Below are positions 16,513 to 24,071 of a DNA stretch of 64,000 bases, one piece after another. The DNA lies in NCBI GenBank assembly GCA_934675585.1, contig CAKUQY010000005.1:31222-95221 (forward strand), in the 5' to 3' direction. The position numbers and the translations under genes are program-made. Each line of letters starts with the position of its first letter. Position 1 is the first letter of the stretch. The stretch is from an uncultured Opitutales bacterium (GTDB lineage: Bacteria > Verrucomicrobiota > Verrucomicrobiia > Opitutales > UBA953). The notes under the pieces are model-generated. The model was not told where the DNA came from. It saw nothing but the letters and a program-made list of their open reading frames with translations, and ran no database searches.

Positions 16513-17277
16513 TTATTTGCGACGACGACGCGCGGCAACAAGCGCCAACGCACCCAAACCCGCGAGCAAGCCAAACATCGACGGCTCGGGGATAATGCTA
16601 ATTGACAAATTGGAAAATGTCGCATTGTTTGTATTATTTGCGCCGTCTCCATAAAGTCCAATGCTTTTCAAATCAAATGAAGTTCCAAGATCGACAGTTG
16701 CTGTATGGTCACTTGAAACTAATTTCAAAGAATAATTCTCCCCAACTTTTGAAATTGTTCCCGAAACCGTAAGCTTGGTATTTGCAGTAAATGTTGCACT
16801 ACCAACTTGCGTAGCAGAATCAATTTTACCCATCAAATCTGTTGCATTCTCTTTTAATTGGTAACTTTTTTTAGAAACATCATTTGTTTTTGCATAAACC
16901 AATTTATTTCCATACATTCCATTCTGATAATTCTTACCAATCATAATCGTTCCTGAATCAGAATTAGAACCTATCAACGACAATGTAAATGAACCATCCA
17001 AATTTTGAACGTTTAAATCAAATTTAAAATTCAATTCTTCTCCTGAAGACAATTCCAACACTTCCGTGAATGTATATGAAGCATAAGACTGTGACCAATT
17101 ACTATTAGCCAAACTAGCACTTCCCGCAGAAATTACAAACTTTCCACGGCCAGGACGACCATTTCCAATTTCCCAGGAGGATGCCTGATCAAACAAATTA
17201 CCATAGGAAACTACTGCAGCATTAGCCGCGAGGGTTGTCGCAGCGAGGAGTGATGAGATAAGAATAAGTTTTTTCAT
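16513..17277 (-). CDS. PEP-CTERM sorting domain protein
   Basis: Secreted protein of 254 residues. Signal peptide at about 1-20 (KKLILISSLLAATTLAANA), then a beta-rich Ser/Thr/Asn region resembling a carbohydrate-binding-like jelly roll but without recognisable motif, then IPEPSMFGLLAGLGALALVAARRRRK at the end. PEP-CTERM tails are recognised by an exosortase; none is in the window. The mature domain differs from the other PEP-CTERM proteins here. Its promoter lies almost on the start codon, so the mRNA should be leaderless or nearly so. Confidence 0.82.
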   Translation of the reverse strand: MKKLILISSLLAATTLAANAAVVSYGNLFDQASSWEIGNGRPGRGKFVISAGSASLANSNWSQSYASYTFTEVLELSSGEELNFKFDLNVQNLDGSFTLSLIGSNSDSGTIMIGKNYQNGMYGNKLVYAKTNDVSKKSYQLKENATDLMGKIDSATQVGSATFTANTKLTVSGTISKVGENYSLKLVSSDHTATVDLGTSFDLKSIGLYGDGANNTNNATFSNLSISIIPEPSMFGLLAGLGALALVAARRRRK

Positions 17278-17286
17278 AGTAAGAAA

Positions 17287-17313
17287 ATTCTAAATCAAAA
17301 AAAAAAAACGCAA
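17287..17313 (-). promoter_or_regulatory. T-tract promoter, near-leaderless
   Basis: Minus strand TTGCGT (17313-17308), 15-base T-rich spacer, TAGAAT (17292-17287). This is the same promoter type as at 12628 and 36688, but the start point would be near 17280, only about three bases before the ATG at 17277. Confidence 0.55.
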
Positions 17314-17369
17314 GCATAAAATTAAAAAAAATTAAGTTTTAAATGCGCTCCCGCGCGAAACACTAAAAT

Positions 17370-17440
17370 CTCGTTCCCGCCCCTTGTAGCGAAGATAAAA
17401 TTGGTTCCATCTCGCGTTGCTCGGTATCGCCTTCTTGAAA
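17370..17440 (+). repeat. Dispersed repeat E, copy 1
   Basis: A phrase of about 38 bases (GGTTCCATCTCGCGTTGCTC and on, 17403-17440) recurs at 37621-37658 with one mismatch; the preceding 30 bases are looser matches. No coding potential. Confidence 0.7.
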
Positions 17441-17444
17441 AATC

Positions 17445-17600
17445 GCGTTCCCGTGTTCTGCCGCGCTTTCAGCGCTGGTGGATTTTATTCTTTTACCCAG
17501 GGCTTGCGCCCTGGGCTAATTCTGTCGCGCCGTTGGCGCTTTGAGTTTGCTGGAAAAAATAACAAAAATGGAGCGGCAAGATGCCGCTCCTCCCAAAAAG
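17445..17600 (+). repeat. Dispersed repeat C, copy 1
   Basis: Nearly identical to 36975-37124 (about 150 bases). It holds three small hairpins: CGCTTTCAGCG, CCCAGGGCTTGCGCCCTGGG, and the perfect GGAGCGGC/GCCGCTCC stem at its end. Partial copies: 17652-17695 (first part only), 23191-23222 and 53890-53922 (last stem only). The modular sharing suggests a mosaic element. Confidence 0.85.
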
Positions 17601-17651
17601 TTCGCCCCCTTAAAGTTCGCGTTTACTTCGCGCAAATTCGTAATTGAAAAA

Positions 17652-17695
17652 ATCCTGTTCCCGTGTTCTGTCGCGCTTTCAGCGCTCAATATTTG
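17652..17695 (+). repeat. Dispersed repeat C, partial copy
   Basis: Repeats the opening of repeat C (TGTTCCCGTGTTCTG, then TCGCGCTTTCAGCGCT) and then diverges. The rest of this gap, to 17791, holds further CGGGAACG motifs and no gene. Confidence 0.7.
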
Positions 17696-17791
17696 AGTTT
17701 ACAAAAAAACCTTTTCGCCGCAGGCGCTTTCGCGCGGGAACGCGCTTTTCGCGAAGCGCTTTTGAAATTATGCAAGCACTTTTTGCAAAAC

Positions 17792-18670
17792 TTAACATTT
17801 AAAGTCCGAATTTGCGTTCCCGCGCGGGAACGACGGCGATTTTAAAAACACTGGCAAGCGGTGTTTGTAGAGATTTTTCACAGCAATACGAAAAATTAAA
17901 AACGATACCAACGGCAAAACGATTACTTGAAAACAAAATTGCGCAATTACCAAACCTACCAACGAAATCGATGCTTCGACAATATCGCTCGCATTGCGAA
18001 AAATTTGTTTCAAATAGCGTTTTGAATAATCAATACGCTCCACAAAACCATGGTTATTATTCCCAAAAATTTCGTTTCTAAATTTCGCCGTTTGTTCATC
18101 AACAATCATCAATGTTTCATCGCAAGACTTCATTTGCGGCTCAAAAAAATAGCGATCTACCACGACATTTGACAACGCGCAAATCGGCAACAAACAACGC
18201 AACAGCACCAACAAAATAAAAACGCGCAACAAATGATTACACGCCCAATCGCCCCAACGCCAACGCGTCAAGGGATAAGCCAACAAAAGCGTTCCCGCAA
18301 GAATCAACAAGCCGTTCCCGCCAATCAACGCCACCACTTCGTAGGACAATTTTTGAATGCTCAACGAAACGACCGCCGTAAACATCACATCCGAAAGCGT
18401 TTCGATAACATCATCGACGGGATCGAGCACTTCGCCAACGCCAATACTCACGCCAACGCCCATCGGCTCTGCTGAAACTTGCGTGCTTTTTGCCACCGAA
18501 ATCGCAGCATTCACACCGCGCGCCGTAACAAAGGTCGCTCCCGCCTTTTTAATCGAATCTTCAAAATATTTATCCGCGCAACCATTAATTTCATCATCAA
18601 AAACAAATGAAAATAACGAAATCGCCACCAAAACGAACGACAACAATAAATACTTAAAAAAAGGTTTCAT
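17792..18670 (-). CDS. Four-TM membrane protein of unknown function
   Basis: 292 residues, family not recognised. Predicted membrane segments at about 8-25, 120-136, 148-170 and 240-265. Between the first two lies a soluble part with GVGVSIGVGEVLDPVDDVIETLSDVMF, which may be amphipathic. The C-terminal residues SPSFPRGNANSDFKC come from a pair of CGGGAACG motifs and look like a run-on. It lies 34 bases downstream of the DisA_N-domain gene on the same strand, so a membrane partner of that protein is possible. Confidence 0.65.
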   Translation of the reverse strand: MKPFFKYLLLSFVLVAISLFSFVFDDEINGCADKYFEDSIKKAGATFVTARGVNAAISVAKSTQVSAEPMGVGVSIGVGEVLDPVDDVIETLSDVMFTAVVSLSIQKLSYEVVALIGGNGLLILAGTLLLAYPLTRWRWGDWACNHLLRVFILLVLLRCLLPICALSNVVVDRYFFEPQMKSCDETLMIVDEQTAKFRNEIFGNNNHGFVERIDYSKRYLKQIFRNASDIVEASISLVGLVIAQFCFQVIVLPLVSFLIFRIAVKNLYKHRLPVFLKSPSFPRGNANSDFKC

Positions 18671-18704
18671 AATTCAAGAATACTCCTGCGCGGGAACGCC
18701 AAAA

Positions 18705-20069
18705 TTACAACGCACGACCATGCGAACGCTCAAGCATCACTGTCGCCTCACCATTGCGGAAAAGCGTGATTTGCCCCGAAGACGAAACAACAATCGCAAC
18801 ACAATCTGCCACAATCGAAATCGCACAAGCCGCCGCATGACGCGTTCCCAAACCACTTTGCAAATTCATTTTCAAACCCGAATGCGCCGCCGTCACAAAA
18901 CTTCCCGCCGAATCAATCACACCATCACCACTGATCACAAACGCTCCGTCAATCAACGCCAATTCTTTAATTGTTTCGACCATAAACGGATTCACAATAT
19001 TTTTATCGTCATCGCTGTAACCATTAAGCGGATTTAAAATTAACGGCTCAATGTAGGGTTTAATTTCATTCAAACGCCCGACAATAAACATCGAACCCAC
19101 GGCTTTGCCTTCGCGACCTTCCACCGCGAGATCTGACGCCAATGCAATTATTTTTTCAATGACCTCAGGCGCAATATGAGACGGAATCAACGCGCGCGCT
19201 TTTTCACTCGCGGCAATTGTCGGGAACTCATCAATCACATTGACAACCATAAATGTATCAAAACGATTCGAGCCCGCGTTCCCGCCCAAGCACGCAACGC
19301 GATCGGTTGTTTTTAACAAACCGCGCATCAAGCCAATAAAAATCGCCGCGCGCAATTGCGACAAACGGTGCGCCGAAAATGCCCGCACAAAAATTTGTTC
19401 ATACGATTCGCCACTTTCATTATGAATATCAAGATCTTTTTCTGACGAAATCAAAACCACTTTATAACTGCCTTTGCGGGAATTAATGATCAGCGGCGGC
19501 GTCGAAAAAGTGTCCACAAACACGAAAAAATGCGTGCACTCGCTTTTTGTCGCAACGGTTATCGCCGTTCTTCCCAACAATTTTGAAATCTTATTTTGCT
19601 CAGTATGGCCCTTGCTGCGAGATTCACCATGAAAATAAGCCATCAAACTTTTGCGAAACTTCGACAACTTATCATCAAAATCAAAACTATTCTTAAAATT
19701 TTTGTTCCCAAGAAAACTTACCAGCTCTGCAAGAATTTCCGTATAATTGCGCGTTTTTTCAGGCGCCAAAAATACGACTAAAAGACAAGTTTCTGGCTTA
19801 TCGTCTTGTGTTTTTGAACGCACGCGGCCAATCGCGATCGTTGGCGAATTAAGATATTTCGAGCGGGAACGCGCCAAGCGCACCGTGTCGTCAATACGCC
19901 CTGGCAACGATGTTTTGCGAAGCATCAAAGTTTCAACCGTCTCGCTTAAAACCTCATCACGCGTTCCCGCAGGCAAAACAACTTTTAACAACTCTCTTAT
20001 CGCCTCTGCCAAGCTAACGCTTTGCAAGTCAACAATTCGACGAGGGGCAATAAGACGATCAATACGCAC
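18705..20069 (-). CDS. DisA_N-domain protein with EIIA-like N-terminus
   Basis: 454 residues. The C-terminal part (about 360-445) matches a diadenylate cyclase (DisA_N) domain: DGAFVIS at 374-380 is the DGA motif and GLGTRHAAA at 407-414 stands where GTRHR is expected. The second Arg of RHR is replaced by Ala. The first 125 residues resemble a PTS EIIA type 2 / PtsN fold (SPTIAIGRV, LLVVFLAPEK), but the phosphorylatable His of the usual PHAR segment is not seen (LARSRSKYL). A linker with further alpha/beta sequence joins them. It may make cyclic di-AMP, a second messenger, or only bind nucleotide. It is followed by a membrane protein gene and preceded by nuoA at a 3-base gap. Confidence 0.7.
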   Translation of the reverse strand: MRIDRLIAPRRIVDLQSVSLAEAIRELLKVVLPAGTRDEVLSETVETLMLRKTSLPGRIDDTVRLARSRSKYLNSPTIAIGRVRSKTQDDKPETCLLVVFLAPEKTRNYTEILAELVSFLGNKNFKNSFDFDDKLSKFRKSLMAYFHGESRSKGHTEQNKISKLLGRTAITVATKSECTHFFVFVDTFSTPPLIINSRKGSYKVVLISSEKDLDIHNESGESYEQIFVRAFSAHRLSQLRAAIFIGLMRGLLKTTDRVACLGGNAGSNRFDTFMVVNVIDEFPTIAASEKARALIPSHIAPEVIEKIIALASDLAVEGREGKAVGSMFIVGRLNEIKPYIEPLILNPLNGYSDDDKNIVNPFMVETIKELALIDGAFVISGDGVIDSAGSFVTAAHSGLKMNLQSGLGTRHAAACAISIVADCVAIVVSSSGQITLFRNGEATVMLERSHGRAL

Positions 20070-20072
20070 TTT

Positions 20073-20480
20073 TTAAAAACGTTTTTCCCAGTTGAGAGCG
20101 CCCTTCTTGTATTCGTACCAAAGTCCAAAAAGAAGGACAAAAATAAAAATGCCAAGCCCTGCAATCATCCCGCCTGCCATTGATTGCAAACCTGTGTCTT
20201 GCAAAAATGGACGGTAAATAATCGCCGCAGGAATCAAAAATACGACCTCAATATCAAACAAAATAAACAAAATTGCTGTCACATAAAAGCGAAAATTCGC
20301 GCGCGGATGCGGATTGCTTTTCAACTTAATACCGCATTCGTAAGCAATATCTTGATTACGATTGCTATGACCGTGCTGACCTGTAATATGACTCAAAATA
20401 ATAATAATTACGGGCAATGCGCAACCAATAATTACTTGCACGAGCACTGGCAAATACGAAAATTCTTGAACTTCTTGCAT
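20073..20480 (-). CDS. nuoA: NADH-quinone oxidoreductase subunit A
   Basis: 135-residue membrane subunit of complex I with three transmembrane helices (about 12-32, 70-90, 100-122). Conserved YECGI and FYVTAILFILFDIEVVFLIP are diagnostic of NuoA/ND3. No other nuo gene is beside it: downstream after 3 bases is the DisA_N gene, upstream after 45 bases the oligopeptidase gene. It is either a detached subunit of a complex encoded elsewhere or the end of a split operon. Confidence 0.92.
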   Translation of the reverse strand: MQEVQEFSYLPVLVQVIIGCALPVIIIILSHITGQHGHSNRNQDIAYECGIKLKSNPHPRANFRFYVTAILFILFDIEVVFLIPAAIIYRPFLQDTGLQSMAGGMIAGLGIFIFVLLFGLWYEYKKGALNWEKRF

Positions 20481-20525
20481 ATATTGAAAATTTTAAACCG
20501 CACAAATATTTTTCGCAAGCACCAA

Positions 20526-22598
20526 TTAAAGCAAATCCTCGCGTTTAAGCAATGCTTCTGGCGATGGCTCGCGTTGCATAAAATCAAAGAAAAGCGTTCC
20601 CGCGTCGGCAGCGTTCCCGCGAGCCAAAATTTTCTTGCGAAATTCCGTTCCCGTCGCGCGATTAAAAAGTCCTTCTTTCAAAAATCGCGTAAAGCAATCG
20701 GCATCGAGCATTTCTGCCCACTTGTAAGAATAATATCCCGCGGCATAACCCACCGCGTCTGAAAACAAATGCAAAAATTTATAAGCCAAACAGGTTTGCG
20801 TTTCGCTCGTTGGCACCAAATAATCGCCAATTTCGCGATTCCAATAATCGTCAAAATCGCAATTCTTAAACCGTTCCGTAAAAATATGAAAATCCAAATC
20901 CATTTTCGCAAACGACAATTGGCGCACCGTTCCCGCCGCCGCTCGAAAATTTTGCGACTTCAACAATTTTTCAAGCAAACTTTGCGGGAGCGCTTCGCCC
21001 GTCGCATAATGTTTTGCAAAAACACCCAACGATTCAGCATGCTTGCACCAATTTTCCAAAATCTGCGAAGGCAATTCCACAAAATCCCAAGCGACATTCG
21101 TTCCCGCAAGCGCCGGAATCTCCACTTCGCTCAAAATATGATGCAACAAATGTCCAAACTCGTGAAAAATAGTCGTTACTTCCAAAAAATTCAACAACGC
21201 CGGCTTGTCTGCCGTTGGCATCGCCAAATTGCCGACAATCAAACCCAAGTGCGGACGCGTCGTTCCCGCGGGAACGCCAAATTGCGAGTGCGGAGTATTC
21301 GCATATTCTGCGGTTTCGAGCGAATTCATCCACGCTCCCGAACGCTTTGATTCGCGCGGGAACCAATCTGTGTAAAACGCGCCAATCATGTTCCCGCCAT
21401 CAAAAACTTCGTAAGTTTTTACATCTTTATTCCAGCCCTGCACCGCCAAATTTTGACGAATTTCAATGCCGTAAAGTTTGCGAGCAATCTCAAACGCTCC
21501 CGCAATCACCGCATCGACGGGGAAATACGGACGCAACAATTCTTCGTCAAAATCGTATTTTTCGCGGCGCAATTTTTCGGTCCAAAAACCCACAGCCCAC
21601 GGCGCAATTTTTCCCGTTCTCGTCGCAATTTCATCACCATTTTTCTTTGCAAATTCCAATAATTCTGCATTTTCTTTTTGAAAAAATGGCTCGACGCGGG
21701 AACGCAAATTTTCTACAAATTTCAATGCGTTCCCGCCACTTTTTGCCATGCGTCGCGAAGTGGTATAATCTGCAAAATTTGCAAATCCGAGCAACGTCGC
21801 CATCTCTTGTCGCAATGCTAAAATTTCGCGAATCAATTGCATGTTATCAAATTTTCCGCCGCGCGCAATCGCGTTTGACGCTTCCCAAAATTCTTTGCGC
21901 AAATCATCATTTTCTGCATATTGCATAATCGGCGACAAACTCGGCGCTTGCAATGTAAAACGCCACGTTCCCGCAGGCAAGTTTTTACTTTTTGCGCTTT
22001 GCTCTGCCGCGTCAAGCGCGCTCGCGGGAACGCCCGCCAAAAGCGATTTATCTGTGATAATTTTTTCCCACGCGTTTGTCGCGTCTAAAACGTGATTGGT
22101 AAAAAGCGTCGTTTTTTGCGCCAACAACGCGTTAATTTCTGCCAAGCGTTTTTTCTTTTCTTCTGGCAAATCAGCGCCATTTTCACGAAAATTAACGAGC
22201 GTTTCTTCAAGCAAACGTTTTTCCGTTCCCGTCAAATCTGCGGGAACGCTCTTTTCTGCCGCGATTTTTATCACGCGCCACAAATCTGCATTCAAGGTCA
22301 GCCCACAAAAAAAGTCCGTTACCGCCGGCAAAACTTGATTGTAAGCCGCGCGCAACGCGTCCGAATTCTCCACGCTTTCCAAATGACAAACACGTCCCCA
22401 CGCGCGTTCAAGCACGCCCGACGCTTCTTCCAACGCCACAATCACGCTCGTAAAATTGCAATCGGCTTCACTTTGCGCACAAATCGCCGCAACATTCGAC
22501 TTCGCCAACGCCAACGCTTCCTCAATCGCGGGAACAATTTTGTCAGCCGTCATCGCCGACCAATCAGGATAAAAAACATCAGATAAAAACAGATTCAT
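20526..22598 (-). CDS. prlC: Oligopeptidase A, M3 family
   Basis: Zinc oligopeptidase of about 690 residues that degrades short cytosolic peptides. HEFGH at about 479-483 (from ATG 22598) is the HExxH zinc motif, in the family context FLEVTTIFHEFGHLLHH; the third ligand Glu is in the helix that follows. GNMIGAFYTDWFPR and NSLETAEYANTPHSQFG fit PrlC. The start is placed at ATG 22598; the in-frame TTG at 22625 has no better ribosome site. Many internal CGGGAACG motifs. Confidence 0.88.
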   Translation of the reverse strand: MNLFLSDVFYPDWSAMTADKIVPAIEEALALAKSNVAAICAQSEADCNFTSVIVALEEASGVLERAWGRVCHLESVENSDALRAAYNQVLPAVTDFFCGLTLNADLWRVIKIAAEKSVPADLTGTEKRLLEETLVNFRENGADLPEEKKKRLAEINALLAQKTTLFTNHVLDATNAWEKIITDKSLLAGVPASALDAAEQSAKSKNLPAGTWRFTLQAPSLSPIMQYAENDDLRKEFWEASNAIARGGKFDNMQLIREILALRQEMATLLGFANFADYTTSRRMAKSGGNALKFVENLRSRVEPFFQKENAELLEFAKKNGDEIATRTGKIAPWAVGFWTEKLRREKYDFDEELLRPYFPVDAVIAGAFEIARKLYGIEIRQNLAVQGWNKDVKTYEVFDGGNMIGAFYTDWFPRESKRSGAWMNSLETAEYANTPHSQFGVPAGTTRPHLGLIVGNLAMPTADKPALLNFLEVTTIFHEFGHLLHHILSEVEIPALAGTNVAWDFVELPSQILENWCKHAESLGVFAKHYATGEALPQSLLEKLLKSQNFRAAAGTVRQLSFAKMDLDFHIFTERFKNCDFDDYWNREIGDYLVPTSETQTCLAYKFLHLFSDAVGYAAGYYSYKWAEMLDADCFTRFLKEGLFNRATGTEFRKKILARGNAADAGTLFFDFMQREPSPEALLKREDLL

Positions 22599-22670
22599 AA
22601 TTCTATTAAAAATAACTCCACCCAAAATAACAAATCAATTTTCACAAAAACGCGTTCCCGCCATTCCCGC

Positions 22671-22808
22671 AGAAAAAATCTCGCCCGAAGGGCAAAGGTT
22701 CCTAAGTTTTCGGCGGTTTAAGCCGCCAAAAAAATTCAAAAAAATCTTTAAATTCTTTAGCGAGAAAAGCGAGCAGGTGCTCTTGATTTCTTTTTTTTTG
22801 CGTTCCCG
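22671..22808 (+). repeat. Dispersed repeat B, copy 2
   Basis: Full-length copy of repeat B (see 12726). Differs by a few substitutions and a short A-rich insertion in the middle; the GGCGGTTTAAGCCGCC stem is kept. Confidence 0.85.
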
Positions 22809-22905
22809 TTCCCGCGCCCACCAACAAAAAATCTTAGTTTCCCTTAAACTTTCCCCCCGTAGTTTCCATAGTTGAAAAAAATCAGCGTTCCCGCAAACTC
22901 TCAGC

Positions 22906-23125
22906 TTTTTTAGTTCACTCCCTTCGGGACTGATGTTATTTTTATTTTACCCCCACACGCGAAACGCGCATTCGCGCGACTATGACGATGACAATGACGA
23001 TGACCGAGTTTGAAAATAACTGAAATAAAATTCGCTCGCTTTTGTGGGGGTTAGTCATCGCAAGCGATTTTAGTGCCTTCGGCACAAACCAAGTTCCTAT
23101 TTATTCCTACTAAACCTAAGGTTTT
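22906..23125 (+). repeat. Dispersed repeat A, copy 2 (long form)
   Basis: Best full-length copy of repeat A. Order: CCCTTCGGG stem, ACCCCCACACGC, the GCGCATTCGCGC stem, the six-mer run GACTATGACGATGACAATG, an AT-rich stretch, TTTTGTGGGGGTTAG, and GTGCCTTCGGCAC. The ACCCCCAC/GTGGGGGT arms would close a hairpin of about 110 bases. Confidence 0.87.
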
Positions 23126-23148
23126 TCAGCGTTCCCGTTCCCGCGAAA

Positions 23149-23262
23149 GATAAAAATCTGTGAAGTCTGTGAGATCGGTGGGAGAAAAGTAAAAATGGAG
23201 CGGCAAGATGCCGCTCCTCCCATAAAATTTGCGCAATCTGCGAGATCTGCGTGAGAAAATTC
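23149..23262 (+). repeat. Word-like repeats and repeat C stem
   Basis: 23149-23190 is built of ATCTGTGAAGTCTGTGAGATC-like words of about 10 bases; 23191-23222 is the end stem of repeat C; 23226-23262 is made of TTGCGCAATCTGCGAGATC words. The same order (stem, then words) is at 37099-37165. Confidence 0.7.
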
Positions 23263-23309
23263 CCGTTCCCGCGTTCCCGCGCCGTTTGCGTTCCCGCCGT
23301 TTTTTCATT

Positions 23310-23338
23310 TTGCGCTTGCGGGAACGGCTTATTATAAT
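23310..23338 (+). promoter_or_regulatory. Sigma70-type promoter of dapB, leaderless
   Basis: TTGCGC (23310-23315), a 17-base spacer that contains a GCGGGAACG motif, and TATAAT (23333-23338). The expected start point, about seven bases on, is the A of the dapB ATG at 23345, so the transcript would have no leader. Confidence 0.65.
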
Positions 23339-23344
23339 AGTTTT

Positions 23345-24070
23345 ATGAAAATTCACATCAATGGATACAAGGGCCGCATGGGCCAAGCAATTATTGCCGC
23401 CGCAGAGTTGGCGGGAACGCAAATTTCAGGAAAAACCGACGCGGGCGACGATTTCGTTCCCGAAATTTCCAAAGCGGACGCGGTGATCGATTTTTCTTTT
23501 CACGCGGTAACGCCGATTTTAGCGCAAGCGTGCGCGGCGGCGGGAACGCCACTCGTGATTGGCACAACAGGCCACAGTGCCGAAGAACGCGCAATTATCG
23601 AAGAAGCCGCCAAAAAAATTCCAATCGTTTGGGCGGGCAATTATTCGGTTGGCGTAAATGTTTTAAATTGGCTCGTTGGCAAAGCCGCACAATTGCTCGA
23701 TAGCAGCTTTGAAGTTGAGCTCGTCGAAATGCACCACCATCACAAAAAAGACGCGCCTTCGGGAACGGCAGAAAAATTGCTCAAAATCATCGAAGCGGCG
23801 CGCAAACAAGACCGCAGCGTTGAAAAACACGGTCGCTCGGGCGTGATTGGCGAGCGTTCCCGCGAAGAAATTGGCGTTCACGCATTGCGCGGCGGCTCGG
23901 TTGTTGGCGACCACACCGTCATTTTTGCAGGCGAAGGCGAACGCGTTGAATTGACGCACAAAGCAGAATCGCGCGCGATTTTTGCAAACGGCGCCGTGCA
24001 TGCAGCATCGTGGGTTGTCGGAAAAGCCCCCGCAATTTACGGCATGGAAGACGTTCTTGGCTTGAAATAA
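23345..24070 (+). CDS. dapB: 4-hydroxy-tetrahydrodipicolinate reductase
   Basis: NAD(P)H-dependent reductase of the lysine/diaminopimelate pathway, which also feeds peptidoglycan. 241 residues: nucleotide loop GYKGRMG at 7-13, GTTG at 73-76, and the substrate/catalytic EMHHHHKKDAPSGTA at 128-142 with K135 and H130-133. Length is slightly below the 250-270 usual. It shares the strand with the LpxL-heptosyltransferase fusion (one base after the stop) and probably forms an operon with it. lysC, of the same pathway, is at 38.9 kb. Confidence 0.94.
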   Translation: MKIHINGYKGRMGQAIIAAAELAGTQISGKTDAGDDFVPEISKADAVIDFSFHAVTPILAQACAAAGTPLVIGTTGHSAEERAIIEEAAKKIPIVWAGNYSVGVNVLNWLVGKAAQLLDSSFEVELVEMHHHHKKDAPSGTAEKLLKIIEAARKQDRSVEKHGRSGVIGERSREEIGVHALRGGSVVGDHTVIFAGEGERVELTHKAESRAIFANGAVHAASWVVGKAPAIYGMEDVLGLK

Positions 24071-24071
24071 A

